A DNA stretch of 61,313 nt from Dichomitus squalens LYAD-421 SS1 (Eukaryota > Basidiomycota > Agaricomycetes > Polyporales > Polyporaceae), in NCBI RefSeq assembly GCF_000275845.1, contig NW_006766900.1, positions 12,553 to 73,865 of the forward strand, in the 5' to 3' direction. The notes under the pieces were generated by a model that saw only the letters and a list, made by a program, of their open reading frames with translations, had not been told where the DNA came from and did no database searches. This document shows, piece by piece, positions 10,820-22,232 of the stretch (the first letter of the stretch is position 1; each line of letters opens with the position of its first letter). The translations under genes were made by a program, and so were the position numbers.

Positions 10820-12755
10820 ATGCGATGGCCTAAGGCTCTCCAACGTCTACCTCATCTCCCTCACGTCCGGTTGTTATCAGGCTATGTCTCTACTCTACCT
10901 ATAATCAACATTCCCAACTCCACCATCTACGAACTCGGCTCGCAAACGCCCACCTTACACTCCATTTCCCTCGTTGTTCATCCGCACGAGTCCTGGGCCG
11001 TCGTCAGCGCCGACGCGGCGGCAGGCAAGGCCGCCTTGTTTGGCGCACTCACCGGTACGCATCGTCTCTCGCCTCCCGCTCCGCCACCCGGAGGGCTCTT
11101 CCCGTTCCTGGAGGATGCAGACCCGCATAGGTTTGTGCAGATGGTGCGGTTCGCTCATCGGGGCAAGGCAACGGGTGACGGGTTCTACGACTTCACGGCG
11201 CGGTACGGCGCGGTGAGGGAGGGTGACCGGCAGACGTTGCGAGAGACATTCTTCCCGGACATCGCGAAGCCGCTGCACCCGCTCGCGATCCCGGACCTGG
11301 TCGAAAACGCGGAGAGTGAGCCACAGACAGAGGCGGATAGGGAGGCGAAGGAGAGGAGGCAGGCGTGGTTTGAGTTCCTGTCCGGGAGGCTGCGGCTGAC
11401 GAACCTGCTGGACTTGCCGATGGTTGCATTGAGCAACGGGCAGACGAGGCGGGCAAGAATCGCGAAGGCGTTCTTGGAGGACCCGAGGTTGTTGCTGTTA
11501 GATGAACCATTCAGTGAGTATCTCGGATTTTGCTATGCTTTCTGCATGTACGCTCCACTTTCATTGTTATTGCAAGAACACTTTCGCGACTGTACTCTTC
11601 CTACGGTGCGGCGCATAGCGGCAACTTTGATATACCCCCTCAAGGATACCTCCAACATGACAGCAGCTCATAACGTTCCTACTCGCAGCTGGACTTGACG
11701 TGCAATCTCGTGCAATCCTGCTCGCGCTGCTTGAGGAACTCAAGAGGAAGCCAGGCTCACCCCATGTCATCATGGGACTTCGTGCGCAAGATCCGCTGCC
11801 CGACTGGACGACACACGTAGCCCTCATCGAGGATGGCGGCAAGGTGCACGCCGGGAAGAAAGAGGAGGTCTATCCGAACCTCTTCACTCCCTCCGCGCCG
11901 CTTGCGTCGTCCTCGGCGACGCACAAGAGGGAGGACGCTTACAGGGAACGCACCAAGGGCGACGCGCTCATTGATATCACCAGTGTGAACGTCGAGTACG
12001 GCCCTCGCAAGATACTGTCGTCTATCAATTGGACGATCCGCGCGAACTCACGCTGGCATCTCATCGGCGAGAACGGCGCAGGCAAGACGACGCTCTTGGC
12101 GCTCCTCACGGGCGAACACCCGCAGTCGTACACGCAGTCCGACAACCTACGTTTGTTCGATCGCCAGCGCGCGGAGTGGGCTACGCCGTTCTTGCACAGG
12201 CGCATCGGGCGTGTTTCCCCCGAGCTATTTAACGCGTACCCCCGTAGGCGGGGTCTCACGGTTTGGGACACGATTGGGACTGGGTTCGACGGCGGGTTCG
12301 TACCTAAAGGCCAGCGGGGGGTCGGGACGGGCAGGGACGGAGAGCCTCTGCTGGCCGGCGGGGCGGAGGAGGAATGGCGCGTCAGCCGCATGCACGAGGT
12401 GATGCGCAACCTCGGCCCCAGTCAGTGGCATGCGCACCCGGAGACACTGCCAGATGAAGAATTCTTCAAGCAGTCTTTTGCGGAGCTGTCGCCCGGGGAG
12501 CAGTCGATGGTGCTGCTGATGCGTGCGCTGGTGGGCGCGCCGCCGCTTGTCTTGTTGGATGAGGCGTGGGCGGGGATGGACAAAGCAATGGTGCAGGCAG
12601 CGCATCGATATCTCCGTGATGGAGGTGGGGGGCTGACGGAGGAACAGGCGTGTGTCGTTGTGAGTCATTGGGAGGAAGAGGTTCCTTGGGGGCCTGAAGA
12701 GGGCGTGGAGAGGTACAAATTGGATGGTGGGGAAGGAAAGCAGATATTCCCTTAG
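10820..12755 (+). CDS. Soluble twin-domain ABC ATPase (YDR061W/ModF type)
   Basis: Exons 10820-11513 and 11689-12755, joined after DEPF, give 586 aa with two ABC domains and no membrane segments. Domain 1 has a degenerate Walker A (ADAAAGKAALF, no Ser/Thr after Lys), a normal signature LSNGQTRRARIAKA and Walker B LLLLDEPF. Domain 2 has a canonical Walker A (GENGAGKTTLL), an atypical signature LSPGEQ and Walker B PLVLLDEAWAGMD. The composite site of Walker A2 with signature 1 therefore looks active, while its partner looks impaired. The arrangement resembles yeast YDR061W and bacterial ModF-like ATPases; the function in fungi is not known. The N-terminal stretch before the first domain is basic and could be a targeting sequence. 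The 175-nt intron is long for this region. Confidence 0.85.
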
Positions 12756-12867
12756 GATAACTAAGGTGTTGTTTGTGTCGATCTGAAGACGCTTTGCGAT
12801 ACCATTCATAATCAAAGTAGCGTACAGCACTCAATCGCTCATAGATCCGCTGAGTGTGAAACGAAAT

Positions 12868-13909
12868 CTATTTGGCATATCGATCCACCACTGACCGATG
12901 GATGTCCAAAACCTCCTTCAAGCTTTCCTCGAATGGCTTCAAGGGCCTCCTAAGAATCTGCTGCAGTAACGGGTCCACGACGTCCAACTCGCCTCTCTGG
13001 AGCGCTTTGAACGTCGTTGCCCATTTCCGCAGGAATTCCTCCTCTCCTCGAGGTCCGTGCTTGCCGCGGTTTCGCCGAACGTATTCGTCCTCGGTGCCGA
13101 TGACGAGTTTGAGGTTACGCCCGACGATTTGTGAGACTTTCTCCGCGATCTGCGCGAGAGTGATCGATTGTGAGCCCGAAAGTAGGCGGGTCTCATTTTC
13201 ATATCCGCCCTGTATGTGATCACGTTGAGCATTTCAAACGTCGTACGAGTCAGTGCATCTCCCACCTCGACCATGATCTTGGCAGTGCCCTCTCCGAGGT
13301 CTTCTCGCGACACCCAAGCAATCCCTCCGTCACTGTAGGGCACAAGCACCTCGTCGCTCTCCTCCGCAGGGCTCCAGAACCCAAAGTAGAGCGGGTAACT
13401 CTCGCTGTAGATCCCCTCCCTTATGATGGTATACGTCAGCCCGCTCTCCTTTAGGTACTTCTCCGTGTCCAGGTGCGCTTGCATGACCTCGGCCTTGCTG
13501 TCTGAAGCGAACGCGAGCGAGGTGTAGTACAAGTGCTTGATCCCAACACGCTTGGCCGCGTCGATAGCGTTCTTGTGGGCCGCGACGCGCTCTGCGTGCG
13601 CGATGCTCGGGTAGGAGACGAGGAGGAGCTTGTCTGCGCTAGCAAACGCGGCATCCAGCGAGGTGGGTTCGCTATAGTTGCCGCGGCGAATCTCGACACC
13701 AGAATTCGTGATTTCGGCTGTCGCCCCGGCGGGGTTGTACAAGGACACAATGACATCGGAGGCTGCGTAAATGCGAAACGACATCGATCAGAGGGATACA
13801 TACGGCGTAGACTATTCGCTATTCACATACCTGGGACAAGTCTGAGGAGGTACTTGAACACCTGTGACCCGAGGGCACCCGTTGCTCCTGTAAGGACGTA
13901 TTTGACCAT
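12868..13909 (-). CDS. NmrA-like NAD(P)-binding oxidoreductase (QOR2 type)
   Basis: Three exons, 13831-13909, 13266-13762 and 12868-13209, give 305 aa. The start MVKYVLTGATGALG carries the TGATGxLG dinucleotide-binding loop of atypical SDRs. Mid-protein YYTSLAF, YTIIREGIYSESYP and GGIAWVSREDLGEGTAKIMVE are typical of NmrA/quinone oxidoreductase 2 relatives. The second intron (13210-13265, 56 nt) is needed to restore VE|GGYENETRLLSGS; without it the frame shifts. The C-terminus ends DIHRSVVDRYAK. Predicted cytosolic NAD(P)H-dependent redox enzyme or redox sensor; substrate unknown. Its 3' end lies about 110 bp from the convergent 3' end of the ABC gene. Confidence 0.85.
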
Positions 13910-15045
13910 GATATCTTGTGACTTCTAACGATGTAGTAGTCCAAATGACGGATTTCAGGGTAGCTATATAGTCCTGTGGGCCACAACGGCCTGAGAGTAT
14001 ACTTCATCCCAGATGTGGAGACTATGATGTCAGCACTGGATCAGTCAGCAGCTTGAACATTCCTGAATGTCTGGCAGCAATCTCTCTAAGCCGGCCCGCT
14101 GGAGGAACTTAGTCATGGTGCAGTCCTCGGTGGCTTGGTCATTGTACTTGGGAAGAAATAGAACTCAGATGCGGTTTGATTAGAGACAATCTAGGAAACG
14201 ATATAGGCTGGCTCATCTCTTGAGTGCCATGGCAATTGGGGACACAGTCGTCGCGTGCGGGTCAAAAGTGGGTCAAGAGATACACGGGAGGGTCAAACGA
14301 GTACTTAGACTTAGACTTCACAATGCCCAACCTAGTCCATGTATGTGCATATGACTCCACGCCCTCTTTCTACAAGGATCCATCTCTATCCCTTCGCTTC
14401 GAAGTTCGGAGGGAGGGAGATACAGAGATCCTTGGTAACCACATCCGATAAATTGGGCCCCGAACCTCTAAGGATATCGATGCATTTGCGGCCTGTCGCA
14501 TCTGACCTGGGGACTCGAATGTGCAAGTACAAGCACGCACTGGGCTTCCAGGAGGAGCCTCAGCATGTGGCGCCATGGTACCGCCGGCAGGTCTCGGTTA
14601 CCGGATTGCACCACGGTGCCACCACCGAGAACAGCCTCGACACCGCTCCGTCATCCTATCTGAATGCTCCTCTTCATTCAACTGTCATTGATGCTCGTAC
14701 ATACTACCCCAGCCTGCCTTCGATCTGCGGAAAGTGTTGTCTGGCTACCGCATGCGCTAATTATAATATGCTTTAATGGGAAAGAATGAAGGTGGACGAA
14801 TGGTCGGTTAGCGTTGGATCTGACCGTCGGCAGTTCGGACCATCGCGAAGGCCGCCAAGGCGATGAGCTGTGCGCTATGCTGATACAGCGGACGTCCGCG
14901 GGGGTGCGTCTCTTTCCTTCTCACCTCTAGGTTGTGGTCATACTAGCCGGCGTTAACTGCCTTGGGTTTTTCCAATTCTTTCACGAAGTCGTATGCGGCC
15001 ACCTTGCGTCCAGTAAGTTCCCAAGACCCTTGATTATTCAGCTCC
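13910..15045. other. Intergenic region between NmrA-like and membrane-protein genes
   Basis: This is a shared upstream region of two divergent genes. No domain-like ORF was recognised. Possible extra 5' exons of the downstream gene cannot be excluded. Confidence 0.4.
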
Positions 15046-16719
15046 ATGGTGAGTGCGCAGTACGTGTCTATGTGGCGCGCAGCGTGAGGTGTAACTGACT
15101 GAGGGCGGCCCGCTTCTACACTCTAGGTCTCTACAGGATGGCGGACGGCGAGTGCGGTCATTATCATAGTTGTCGGGTCCGCCCTCTTCACGTTCGCCGT
15201 GTTTGTGTACCGACGGCGGAGATACCTACGCCAGGACCCGCATAGACCTGAAATGCGGCAGCGGTTCATGAGGTCGCATGCGGATGACCCAGAAGCACAT
15301 GTATCCCTGCTACGCGCGAGCGACATGACGCCTCCAGTACCACCAAAACCGCCCACGATGTCGCACGGCCGGAGTCTCTCTGGTCAAACACCGACGTTCC
15401 CGACACATGGAAGGAGTTTGTCGAATGGGCCGACGAATGAGTGGGGAGAACCTGACCGCCAGAGGACGCGCTCTACCCCGACTCGTGTCCCAGTCCCACC
15501 CATGTTCCCTGAACATCAGGTCGTTGTAGAGCGACCATCCTACGATGGTGAAGGGGGTGCACCTATTTCCATGCCGGAGCCCTCTCTGTCCCACACGCCA
15601 TCGATCTTCGAGCGCATCCAGTTGCCCCGGATACAGTTCACCACGTCGGGAGGAGGACGGAAGGGAAGATTTCCTTCGCTCCAAATAGCGTTCGTCCGTG
15701 AGTCCAATCAGGTCATCTCCTCTCCTGCCGACGGATATCATCCGCCACCAAACAACGAGGGCCCCCCGCTCAGTGCTTCCTCCGGATCCTCCTCTCTCGG
15801 TCGGCCTTTTGCGACCATGTCCACATCCCCTCTTCCGCACATCAAGCCAGTCTCGCCCATCTCGATGACCCTGTCCACTGTCTCCGTCTCTCGCCAGTCC
15901 CCATCCACCGTCGGACCGCGGTCAGACACGAGCACTGTCGACACGCCATCGCCTCGGGAGCCTTCGCTCCCAGCTTCCACATCATCCGACATCACATCCC
16001 CAAGTGACTCGAGACTCGGCTCACCGGCGAGTATCAACACTGCCGGGCTCGACGATTTCTCACGCAACCTATTCTCGCGGAAGCTATCTACTGAGGGCGG
16101 TCACACGTCCTCCGGCTTCACCCTCTCTCGCGGCTCCTCCTGCCAAACTGGCCGTCCCACGTCAGACCCGGGTCGGCCGGCACGGCAGAGCTCTCTGTCT
16201 TCGGGATCGGCTTCGGCTTCAGGCTCGTCGTCGAAGGCAGCCAACCTCCGGCGTGCGAGCACCTGGGTCCCGAACGTGCTCGCGAGCTACTCGCCCTGGC
16301 ACAATGTTGTCCCGGACGCCCTCACAGATTCTTCTTCCAGACCAGGAGAGCGCGAGCGGGGCGACTCGCAGGTTGAGTCCCCCACAGGCCAGATCCGCGT
16401 TGCAGATGCGTACAGACCCATGCCCACGCTCGAGGAGAACCCGTCCGAGGTTTCTCCCGTCACGCTGGCGTTGTCTCTTCCTGAGTCGCCTCCTTTGCAG
16501 GCTGTGCGAGATTCGTTACAGCCGGGGTGGCAAGAGCAGGATGAGGGGCGTCCTGCAGCCGAGCCGCCTGAGTCTGCGGAGCGGGTGTCCAGTAGTAGAG
16601 TCTCTTGGGGATCGGTGCATGAGCTGTTGGCGCAGGTACAGAGGGAGTCGACTGAGATGTTACCGTCTCCACACGATGCCTCGCCCCCTCAATCGCCTTC
16701 CGTACCGCATGTGTCGTAA
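15046..16719 (+). CDS. Single-pass membrane protein with long Ser/Pro-rich tail
   Basis: Proposed as an ATG-only first coding exon (15046-15048, followed at once by GTGAGT) and one long exon, 15127-16719, giving 531 aa. The protein begins MVSTGWRTA. A membrane segment (about residues 10-28, AVIIIVVGSALFTVFVY) follows, then the stop-transfer cluster RRRRYLR and a low-complexity tail of about 500 residues. The tail contains a PPVPPKPP SH3-ligand-like motif and many S/T-P sites. This layout suggests a short lumenal N-terminus and a cytoplasmic, probably phosphorylated tail, as in basidiomycete sensor-like membrane proteins, but no family was recognised. Additional upstream exons encoding an extracellular domain remain possible. 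Confidence 0.55.
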
Positions 16720-17407
16720 GGGCCACCGTGCCCGGCTTCATGACACGAAGGTAGGCGCGAGGGTGGTAATTAGACGTGTCATGGTGGTAGCAGGGCTCTC
16801 GGGCACGGGCTTCTACATGATTGGACTAGGACTTGACGTTACTGCTGCCCACGCGATATGGACGCATTTGGAAGACCTGCATTGTAATCCCATACCAATC
16901 GCCGCATATATTTATTTTGGTCGTAGATACAGGATACCTTCCTTTGCTTGGATGGCATCCACGGCCCCTAAATTGCGGTCCTGCTCAAGCCGAATGTCCC
17001 TGATCACGCGTTTTTCAAAGCTGAACTTTTGAACGTTGGGCAGTGGATTCGAACCTACGGGTGCTGGTCGATCTCCAGATTCAATCCCGAACACAGCACA
17101 CGATACTTACGAACTGTCGTGGCCGAGCTCTTAACACGGCCTTTGACGAAAAACCTGAAGCGGCCGATGGCCGTACACTGATTAAGTCCGGAGTAAGTGT
17201 GGCCCGGTATACAGTGCAAGGGCACGCTCGTGGGGGGCGTCATGCCATATACAACGTGTAGAGATGTATGTCATATCCCTAGCATAAAGGATCCATAGAG
17301 TGAAGCATAAGCATAGGTGGACATGAAGATAGAGCATAGAGGGGAAGCAATATAACGTCCGCACAAGTGATAAGTCTCGTACACCCCAATAACGAACATT
17401 TGCTTTA
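16720..17407. other. Intergenic region between convergent genes
   Basis: It contains the 3' flanks of two convergent genes. A T-loop-like GGTTCGAATCC on the minus strand (about 17047-17057) is not part of an intact tRNA. Confidence 0.4.
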
Positions 17408-18664
17408 TCACTGCTCTAGCATCTCCGACCCCTCCCTCGTCCGTCTGTTGATCTCCTCGTCCGTTAGGAACGCCGCCTCAAGGCCAGCGACGAGCCATCG
17501 CCCGGCGGACCTGAACACCCATGCAGGAGGGGCGGCGTAGCCCACCAGGACATACACCAGCTCCTCCAAATCTCTCAAGACGATGGCGCCGACTGCGTAC
17601 AAAGCAAGTAGCGCGATCTCCAACGTGCGGAAGAGGATGTAGGGGGAACAGCTCAGGAGGAACCATAGGAAGTAGGGGATGCCAATGGCCAGGTTGGACA
17701 GGACAAGTAGTAGCCTTGCCACAGTCAACCCAAGAAGTCGCGGGATAGTTTCAGAGACGAAGGGTCGCATATGGTACCTGACGTAGGCACGATATTGCCG
17801 GGCGGCCAGCAACGGCTGAGAGGGACGCTCTGTGTTCAACATGCTCAATGAGCCTGTCCACACTTGACATCTAGCAGGAACGTACCAACAACTCCAATGA
17901 CTCTGTGGCCATCGCTGAGCAGGACATTGATGGCAAGCGCGCTGAGCTTTTCGACTGGGTGCCGCCACAGAGCCAGCCTGTCACGATTAGCATCGATAAC
18001 CTGGCTCAGATTGGAGTTGACGTCATCTGGAGACAGAAGAAAATAGTCAAGGCGCGTACGAAGCAGTTCTCCATGCCCCAAGAATCTTTGATCACTCTCA
18101 GGTCCGCGCATCCCGTCTCATCGACAGGCACATCCATCCACAGTTGCCCAAAGCCTTCCGGCCACACCCTGACAGATTCGACATCTGGGTACCATTTGAC
18201 GCGAATGACGCTGGGGAAAACGCGTCACGTCGGTGAGGATGCATCAGCGGACCGCAGACTCACCCATCTTTCGGTGGGCCAGTTACTGGGCTCTGCCGCA
18301 AAAACGCTCTCCTCGCACGTTCCCCCGGCCCTTGCGGCGCGAACACGAACAATCTCGCCACGGTGAACGCGTATTGGACGCGAGATATTGCGACTGCTTC
18401 CCATTCGCGCCGGACTTCCGCGTATGTCGCCTCCTCGATTGTCTCGCCAATCTTCCACCTGTTATCTGCCCATAGCGCCGCCTGCTTGGGATGAATGAGA
18501 GTGTAGGCGAGAAGGGCCATGTAGCGAGAGAGGCAAGAACTCAGGTCCCATGGCTTGGAGCCCGGCGGCGGCGTGGTGAGGACATAGACCACCTCCGCGA
18601 AAGGGGGTTCTCGCTCCTGCACGAGCTCTTCGTACTCTCGCCGACAGATGATTCTCGTGGCCAT
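17408..18664 (-). CDS. Uncharacterised membrane protein, four exons
   Basis: Exons 18264-18664, 18060-18210, 17886-18000 and 17408-17829 agree in phase and give 362 aa. No family was recognised. The N-terminal half is soluble-looking and begins MATRIICRREYEELVQ, with an Arg/Glu-rich stretch near residues 85-110. The C-terminal part carries two long hydrophobic segments (roughly residues 260-285 and 290-315, the second with LLALYAVGAIVL), then a short polar tail ending RTREGSEMLEQ. The third exon is best defined using the later of two nearby acceptors (CCAG at 18001), because the earlier one runs into a stop. The product is probably an endomembrane protein, known only from its own sequence. 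Confidence 0.65.
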
Positions 18665-19793
18665 GGTCAGCACGAGAGGAAGCCCAGCAGTGACACGAGA
18701 GAAAGGACGGAGAGATCCCTAGGGGATTGCAGAACAGCGGGGCGGCTACTTCAACATGTTCCGAGGGATGGCCCGGATGGGATGCATGTCTCTCAACGAT
18801 CTGTCAAGGCAGTACAAGACTTTCAACGCGTTGCGAAGCATCGGTGTCCTGGTTCACTGCAGCCTCGCGGCGCACACTTCTGCATTACAAAGGCCGGGGC
18901 CCTCTTGAGCCCTTGTACTTGAGCGCCGTGGAAACATGGAGGCCGAATACAAGGCGACGATTTTCTCATCACATCCTACAAAATTGCAGTCCCTCAGTCC
19001 AGGAGCAAAATATAGGTTCTTTGAGCTACACACCCACTTAAACAGTGACCTCAGCTACTATGCGCGACGCATGTAGCACGTCCCCGCAACCAGGAGCGAT
19101 GCAATTCGGAGCAACTCGCGTATAATTGACTCCAAGCTATCCCGAGCTCTCTAGCACTAGCATGGTTCGTGAATGAACGTGAACGAGGAAGCTGAAAGCG
19201 GATGTTTTGGACGATTGTCAATGGATGTGGTGGTCTACGGTCTACCAAGCTTGCCGATTGGAATCGGCCTGCGCGCCTCAACAGGTCTTGACACGTGCGT
19301 GACGACCACAATATGTGCTTACTTAGGCTGTTCTTGTACCTCTGTCGCTGTGAACTGCCTCGGAATTTGCCCTTCGCACACGTTCCGCGCAAGGGTCGAC
19401 CGAGAATGCGATGCTCTCACGGCACAAATCGTAGCAATATGTACACTAATGCTCGTCAAATAATGGCAAGCCACTGGGTAAAGACCGGGCCAGCGGGAGT
19501 CGCCGCGGCTTTCGTTCCTTGTTTCGGCGAAGACGGCTGACTATCGGCCAACTCAGACTCGTAACTGCTCTGTATAACCGAAACATACCCAGATTGACAT
19601 ACAACATATGTTGCTGTACGCAGTGACGCCATCAAAGATCGCACGCAAGGCACTACGCGCCCGGAATTCTATATATGATTCAAGAGAGACCGTATTTAGA
19701 AGCCTAAGCGCCTTTGATGAAGTCATAACCCGCAATCCCCTTCGCTCCACTGATTGTAGGTTTACATGTTAGGTTGCAGCCACTGCCACAGAG
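18665..19793. other. Intergenic region, nothing recognised
   Basis: This is the shared upstream region of the membrane-protein gene (-) and CMC4 (+). Short ORFs are present without domain likeness or good splice signals. Confidence 0.4.
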
Positions 19794-20144
19794 ATGTCGG
19801 TCAGTCTAAACAACAGTGCACGGCTGGACTCATTGCTGATAACTCATCGCAGAAATTCGTAGATCCACTTTGCCAGCAAGAAGGTGCGTGCCACGATCTC
19901 TCAACGCCAAAAGAAACTCTGCGTGAAAAGCTTACGTCAAATTGTACTTGCAGCATGCTCCTTGCAAGCGTGCTTGAAGAAGAACACGTATAGCCCCGAG
20001 AAATGTGATGACTATGTTCGCAAGCTGTACAGATGCTGCTGGGCAATGTACCAGCAAACAGATGGTAAAGGGGAGTCGACCGCTTGCCCGCTCCCAAACG
20101 TCACTCGTCGCTGGCTGGAGAAACATGGAGAGAGCTTGAAATGA
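19794..20144 (+). CDS. CMC4: Cx9C-motif protein 4, mitochondrial intermembrane space
   Basis: Exons 19794-19799, 19853-19883 and 19954-20144 give 75 aa, matching the usual length of about 70 aa. The sequence reads MSKFVDPLCQQEACSLQACLKKN, then SPEKCDDYVRKLYRCC and ACPLP. This is the cysteine pattern of CMC4/p8-MTCP1, a twin-CX9C-type helical hairpin oxidised by the Mia40 relay in the intermembrane space. The first coding exon holds only ATG TCG. The donor there is GTCAGT, slightly off consensus, and the branch-like sequence TGCTGATAAC lies before the acceptor. Family members are linked to respiratory-chain assembly; the exact role is not settled. Confidence 0.88.
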
Positions 20145-20340
20145 CTGTGTATGATAGCGACGACAGATACCAGGGTGTTCGGCTCCTTGTCATACCTTCA
20201 CGTGTACGGTAGGATTCCGTAGGCTACAACAGGTCGGCTAGACTTGTGATGGGCCGACCTCAACACAATCAGGGCATTATTCGAACAAAAACAACAGAGT
20301 GACATCTACGAGCGAGGCTCTTGCGGCCCCATACAACAGC

Positions 20341-22232
20341 TCAGAACGGCTCCGCGTCGGACCATGCACTGGTGACCGACTCTGTATCCTCCTCCCGCAC
20401 CCTCATGACGGGGATGACAGTGACCCCACGTGGCAACCCGACGTCCTCCTCATCCTCGTCCGCATTCTCATCCTCGCTTTGAGTGCCAAGCTCGTCCTCA
20501 TCAACCATATCCGCCCACCGTGCTCGCGCGCTCTGCACAGGCTGGGCTTGCTTTGACGAGCCCTGAAATACTGCCGCCGTCATCGTAGAGTCGTTGGACG
20601 CTCCGATATGGCTCCGTATCGGAACCTTGGCAGACGGCTTCTTCGCTAGCCTGTCCGGCGATAGCTCTAACCCTGATATGTTCAGCTGTTCAACGTCAAG
20701 GCTCTTGCTAGGTTTTGCAGGAGACACAGAGCGCACGTCGGTGTCGATGGTTCCAGAGGGTATAGGGGATACTGCAGATGGGATGTGCGTGGAGGCGGTG
20801 GGCGTAGATACCAACGGAGGCGCAGATGATACGGCCCCGACGAGCTTGCTCGCGCCCTTGCGTAGGTGGGGCGGAAGAGCCCTCGGCTCTGGATTCGTCG
20901 CAGGGCCGCGTGCACCAGGGGACGACGAGGCACGGATGAACTTGCCCTTGACCGTCGTGAGTGGAATGTCATCGCGCAGCCGCTCGACCGCGGTATCCCT
21001 CTCGGGACTTGCAGACCCAGCACGACTGGACGCCTCGGACGAGGCGTCGCTCGCGCTTGCGCTGTCGCTCGCGACATCCGAGCCCGAGTGCGCTGAGCGC
21101 CTCTCGCGGTCTTTGTCGCGTCCGCGCTCCCGCTCTCGGCGCTTGTTCCGCGCCTCCTTCTCTTCCTGCATTCGCTTCATCCGCTTCTCCATCTCCTCTT
21201 GACGCTTGCGCCGCGCACGAGCACGACAGACCCCCCTAGAGCACATCACGCCGTGTACCTCGCACAGCTCTGGGTCTAGCGGCGCGTCCGTCTCACCATA
21301 GCCTGCCCAGAGTGTCTCTACATCTTCGGAGGGGACGGCACTTGAGCCCTCGACGACGCAATCGCCCTTTGGGATGTCGGCCCCGTGGATCGCCGGGACA
21401 AAGCGAGGGGCAAGGCCCGGTGGCGTGAGAATAGCAGGCATGGGCACCCAATCTTCTGACTGGGATTCAGAGTCGTCGAATGGCTCAGATAGCGGAGTGA
21501 AAACCGGAGTGCTGCGGTTGGGATATGCAGACGTCGCGGCGGTAGTAATTGCGGCGGGCCGTGCGAAGGGGGCAAGGATAGGTCTGTTCGTGCTGCTGGC
21601 GTCATTGTGGAACAGGCTGGCGGGGAGAGGACGACACAAGGGGTTGCGCGAGATGTCCTTGTCCAGAGGCGGCGTGCAGAAGCGTGGCAGGGGGTATGGA
21701 TAGACGACGTTGCTGCGGCCGGCGACGTCAGATAGTCGACTGGGCGCAGAGGCGGGGAGACTTACCTATCCCTCTCGGGGTTCCAGTTGCGGAACCAAGA
21801 GGATTGGATATCTCTCCTAAGCCACATCACTTTCTCAATGGACCGTTGTGTAGTCATCTTGCACGGGAAGATCTTCGAGACTTCGCTCGCGCTCTTCTCA
21901 CTCGGGGCCTTGAGGAATTCACTCCAACGATGCTCGCCGAGAAGAAGGCGTAAATCAAGGAAGCCATCCTTCGGCACCTCGATGATGACCACGTTCGGAG
22001 ACTGTTGTGAGACTTCTGATCAGCCGTTCAGACAGCGGAGGATGAAGGAAAGCCGTACATTGGGCTTGTGATAGAAAGCGTACAGGTTTTCCTGTCCGAT
22101 GATGCATGCGATCCATCGCGCGACCGTCTTGCTGTCCTCAGTGCCCAACTGAGGCAGTTGGGGGTACGGATTGACGACCGTAAAGTATTGAGTATCGTCC
22201 GCAGGAGGTGGCGTTGCTGCACGTTTCGGCAT
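20341..22232 (-). CDS. Paralogue A: CxVHxxxCxxGxC-motif protein
   Basis: Exons 22059-22232, 21766-22001 and 20341-21712 give 593 aa. The N-terminal domain (1-170) begins MPKRAATPPPADD and carries YFTVVNPYP, ARWIACIIG, FYHKP, LLLGEHRWSEFL and NPLCRPLP; each has a counterpart in paralogue B. At about residues 285-299 lies ELCEVHGVMCSRGVC, a compact Cys/His motif that could bind zinc, followed by a basic charged helix (RRKRQEEMEKRMKR) that may form a coiled coil. The rest is Ser/Pro/Asp-rich and disordered, with ARWADMVDEDEL near the C-terminus matching TWAELVDDEL of B. It lacks the WG-rich tail of B. No named family was recognised. Arg/Lys-rich and acidic patches would fit RNA or protein scaffolding, but that is inference. 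Confidence 0.8.

Noticed and set aside
12939..13204. C-terminal reading of the NmrA-like ORF without splicing
   Set aside because: The continuous frame becomes Arg/Ser-rich nonsense; removing the 56-nt intron restores GGYENETRLLSGS and a family-like end.
16004..17032. 342-codon plus-strand ORF overlapping the membrane-protein gene
   Set aside because: It is an out-of-frame shadow of the Ser-rich exon with Arg-rich, low-complexity translation.
17044..17140. tRNA gene suggested by GGTTCGAATCC (minus strand) and TGGCCGAGC (plus strand)
   Set aside because: The box A-like and box B-like parts lie on opposite strands and no acceptor or T stem pairs, so no cloverleaf can form.
20594..21202. 202-codon plus-strand ORF
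   Set aside because: It is antisense to the long third exon of paralogue A; the codon usage and domain evidence support the minus-strand gene.
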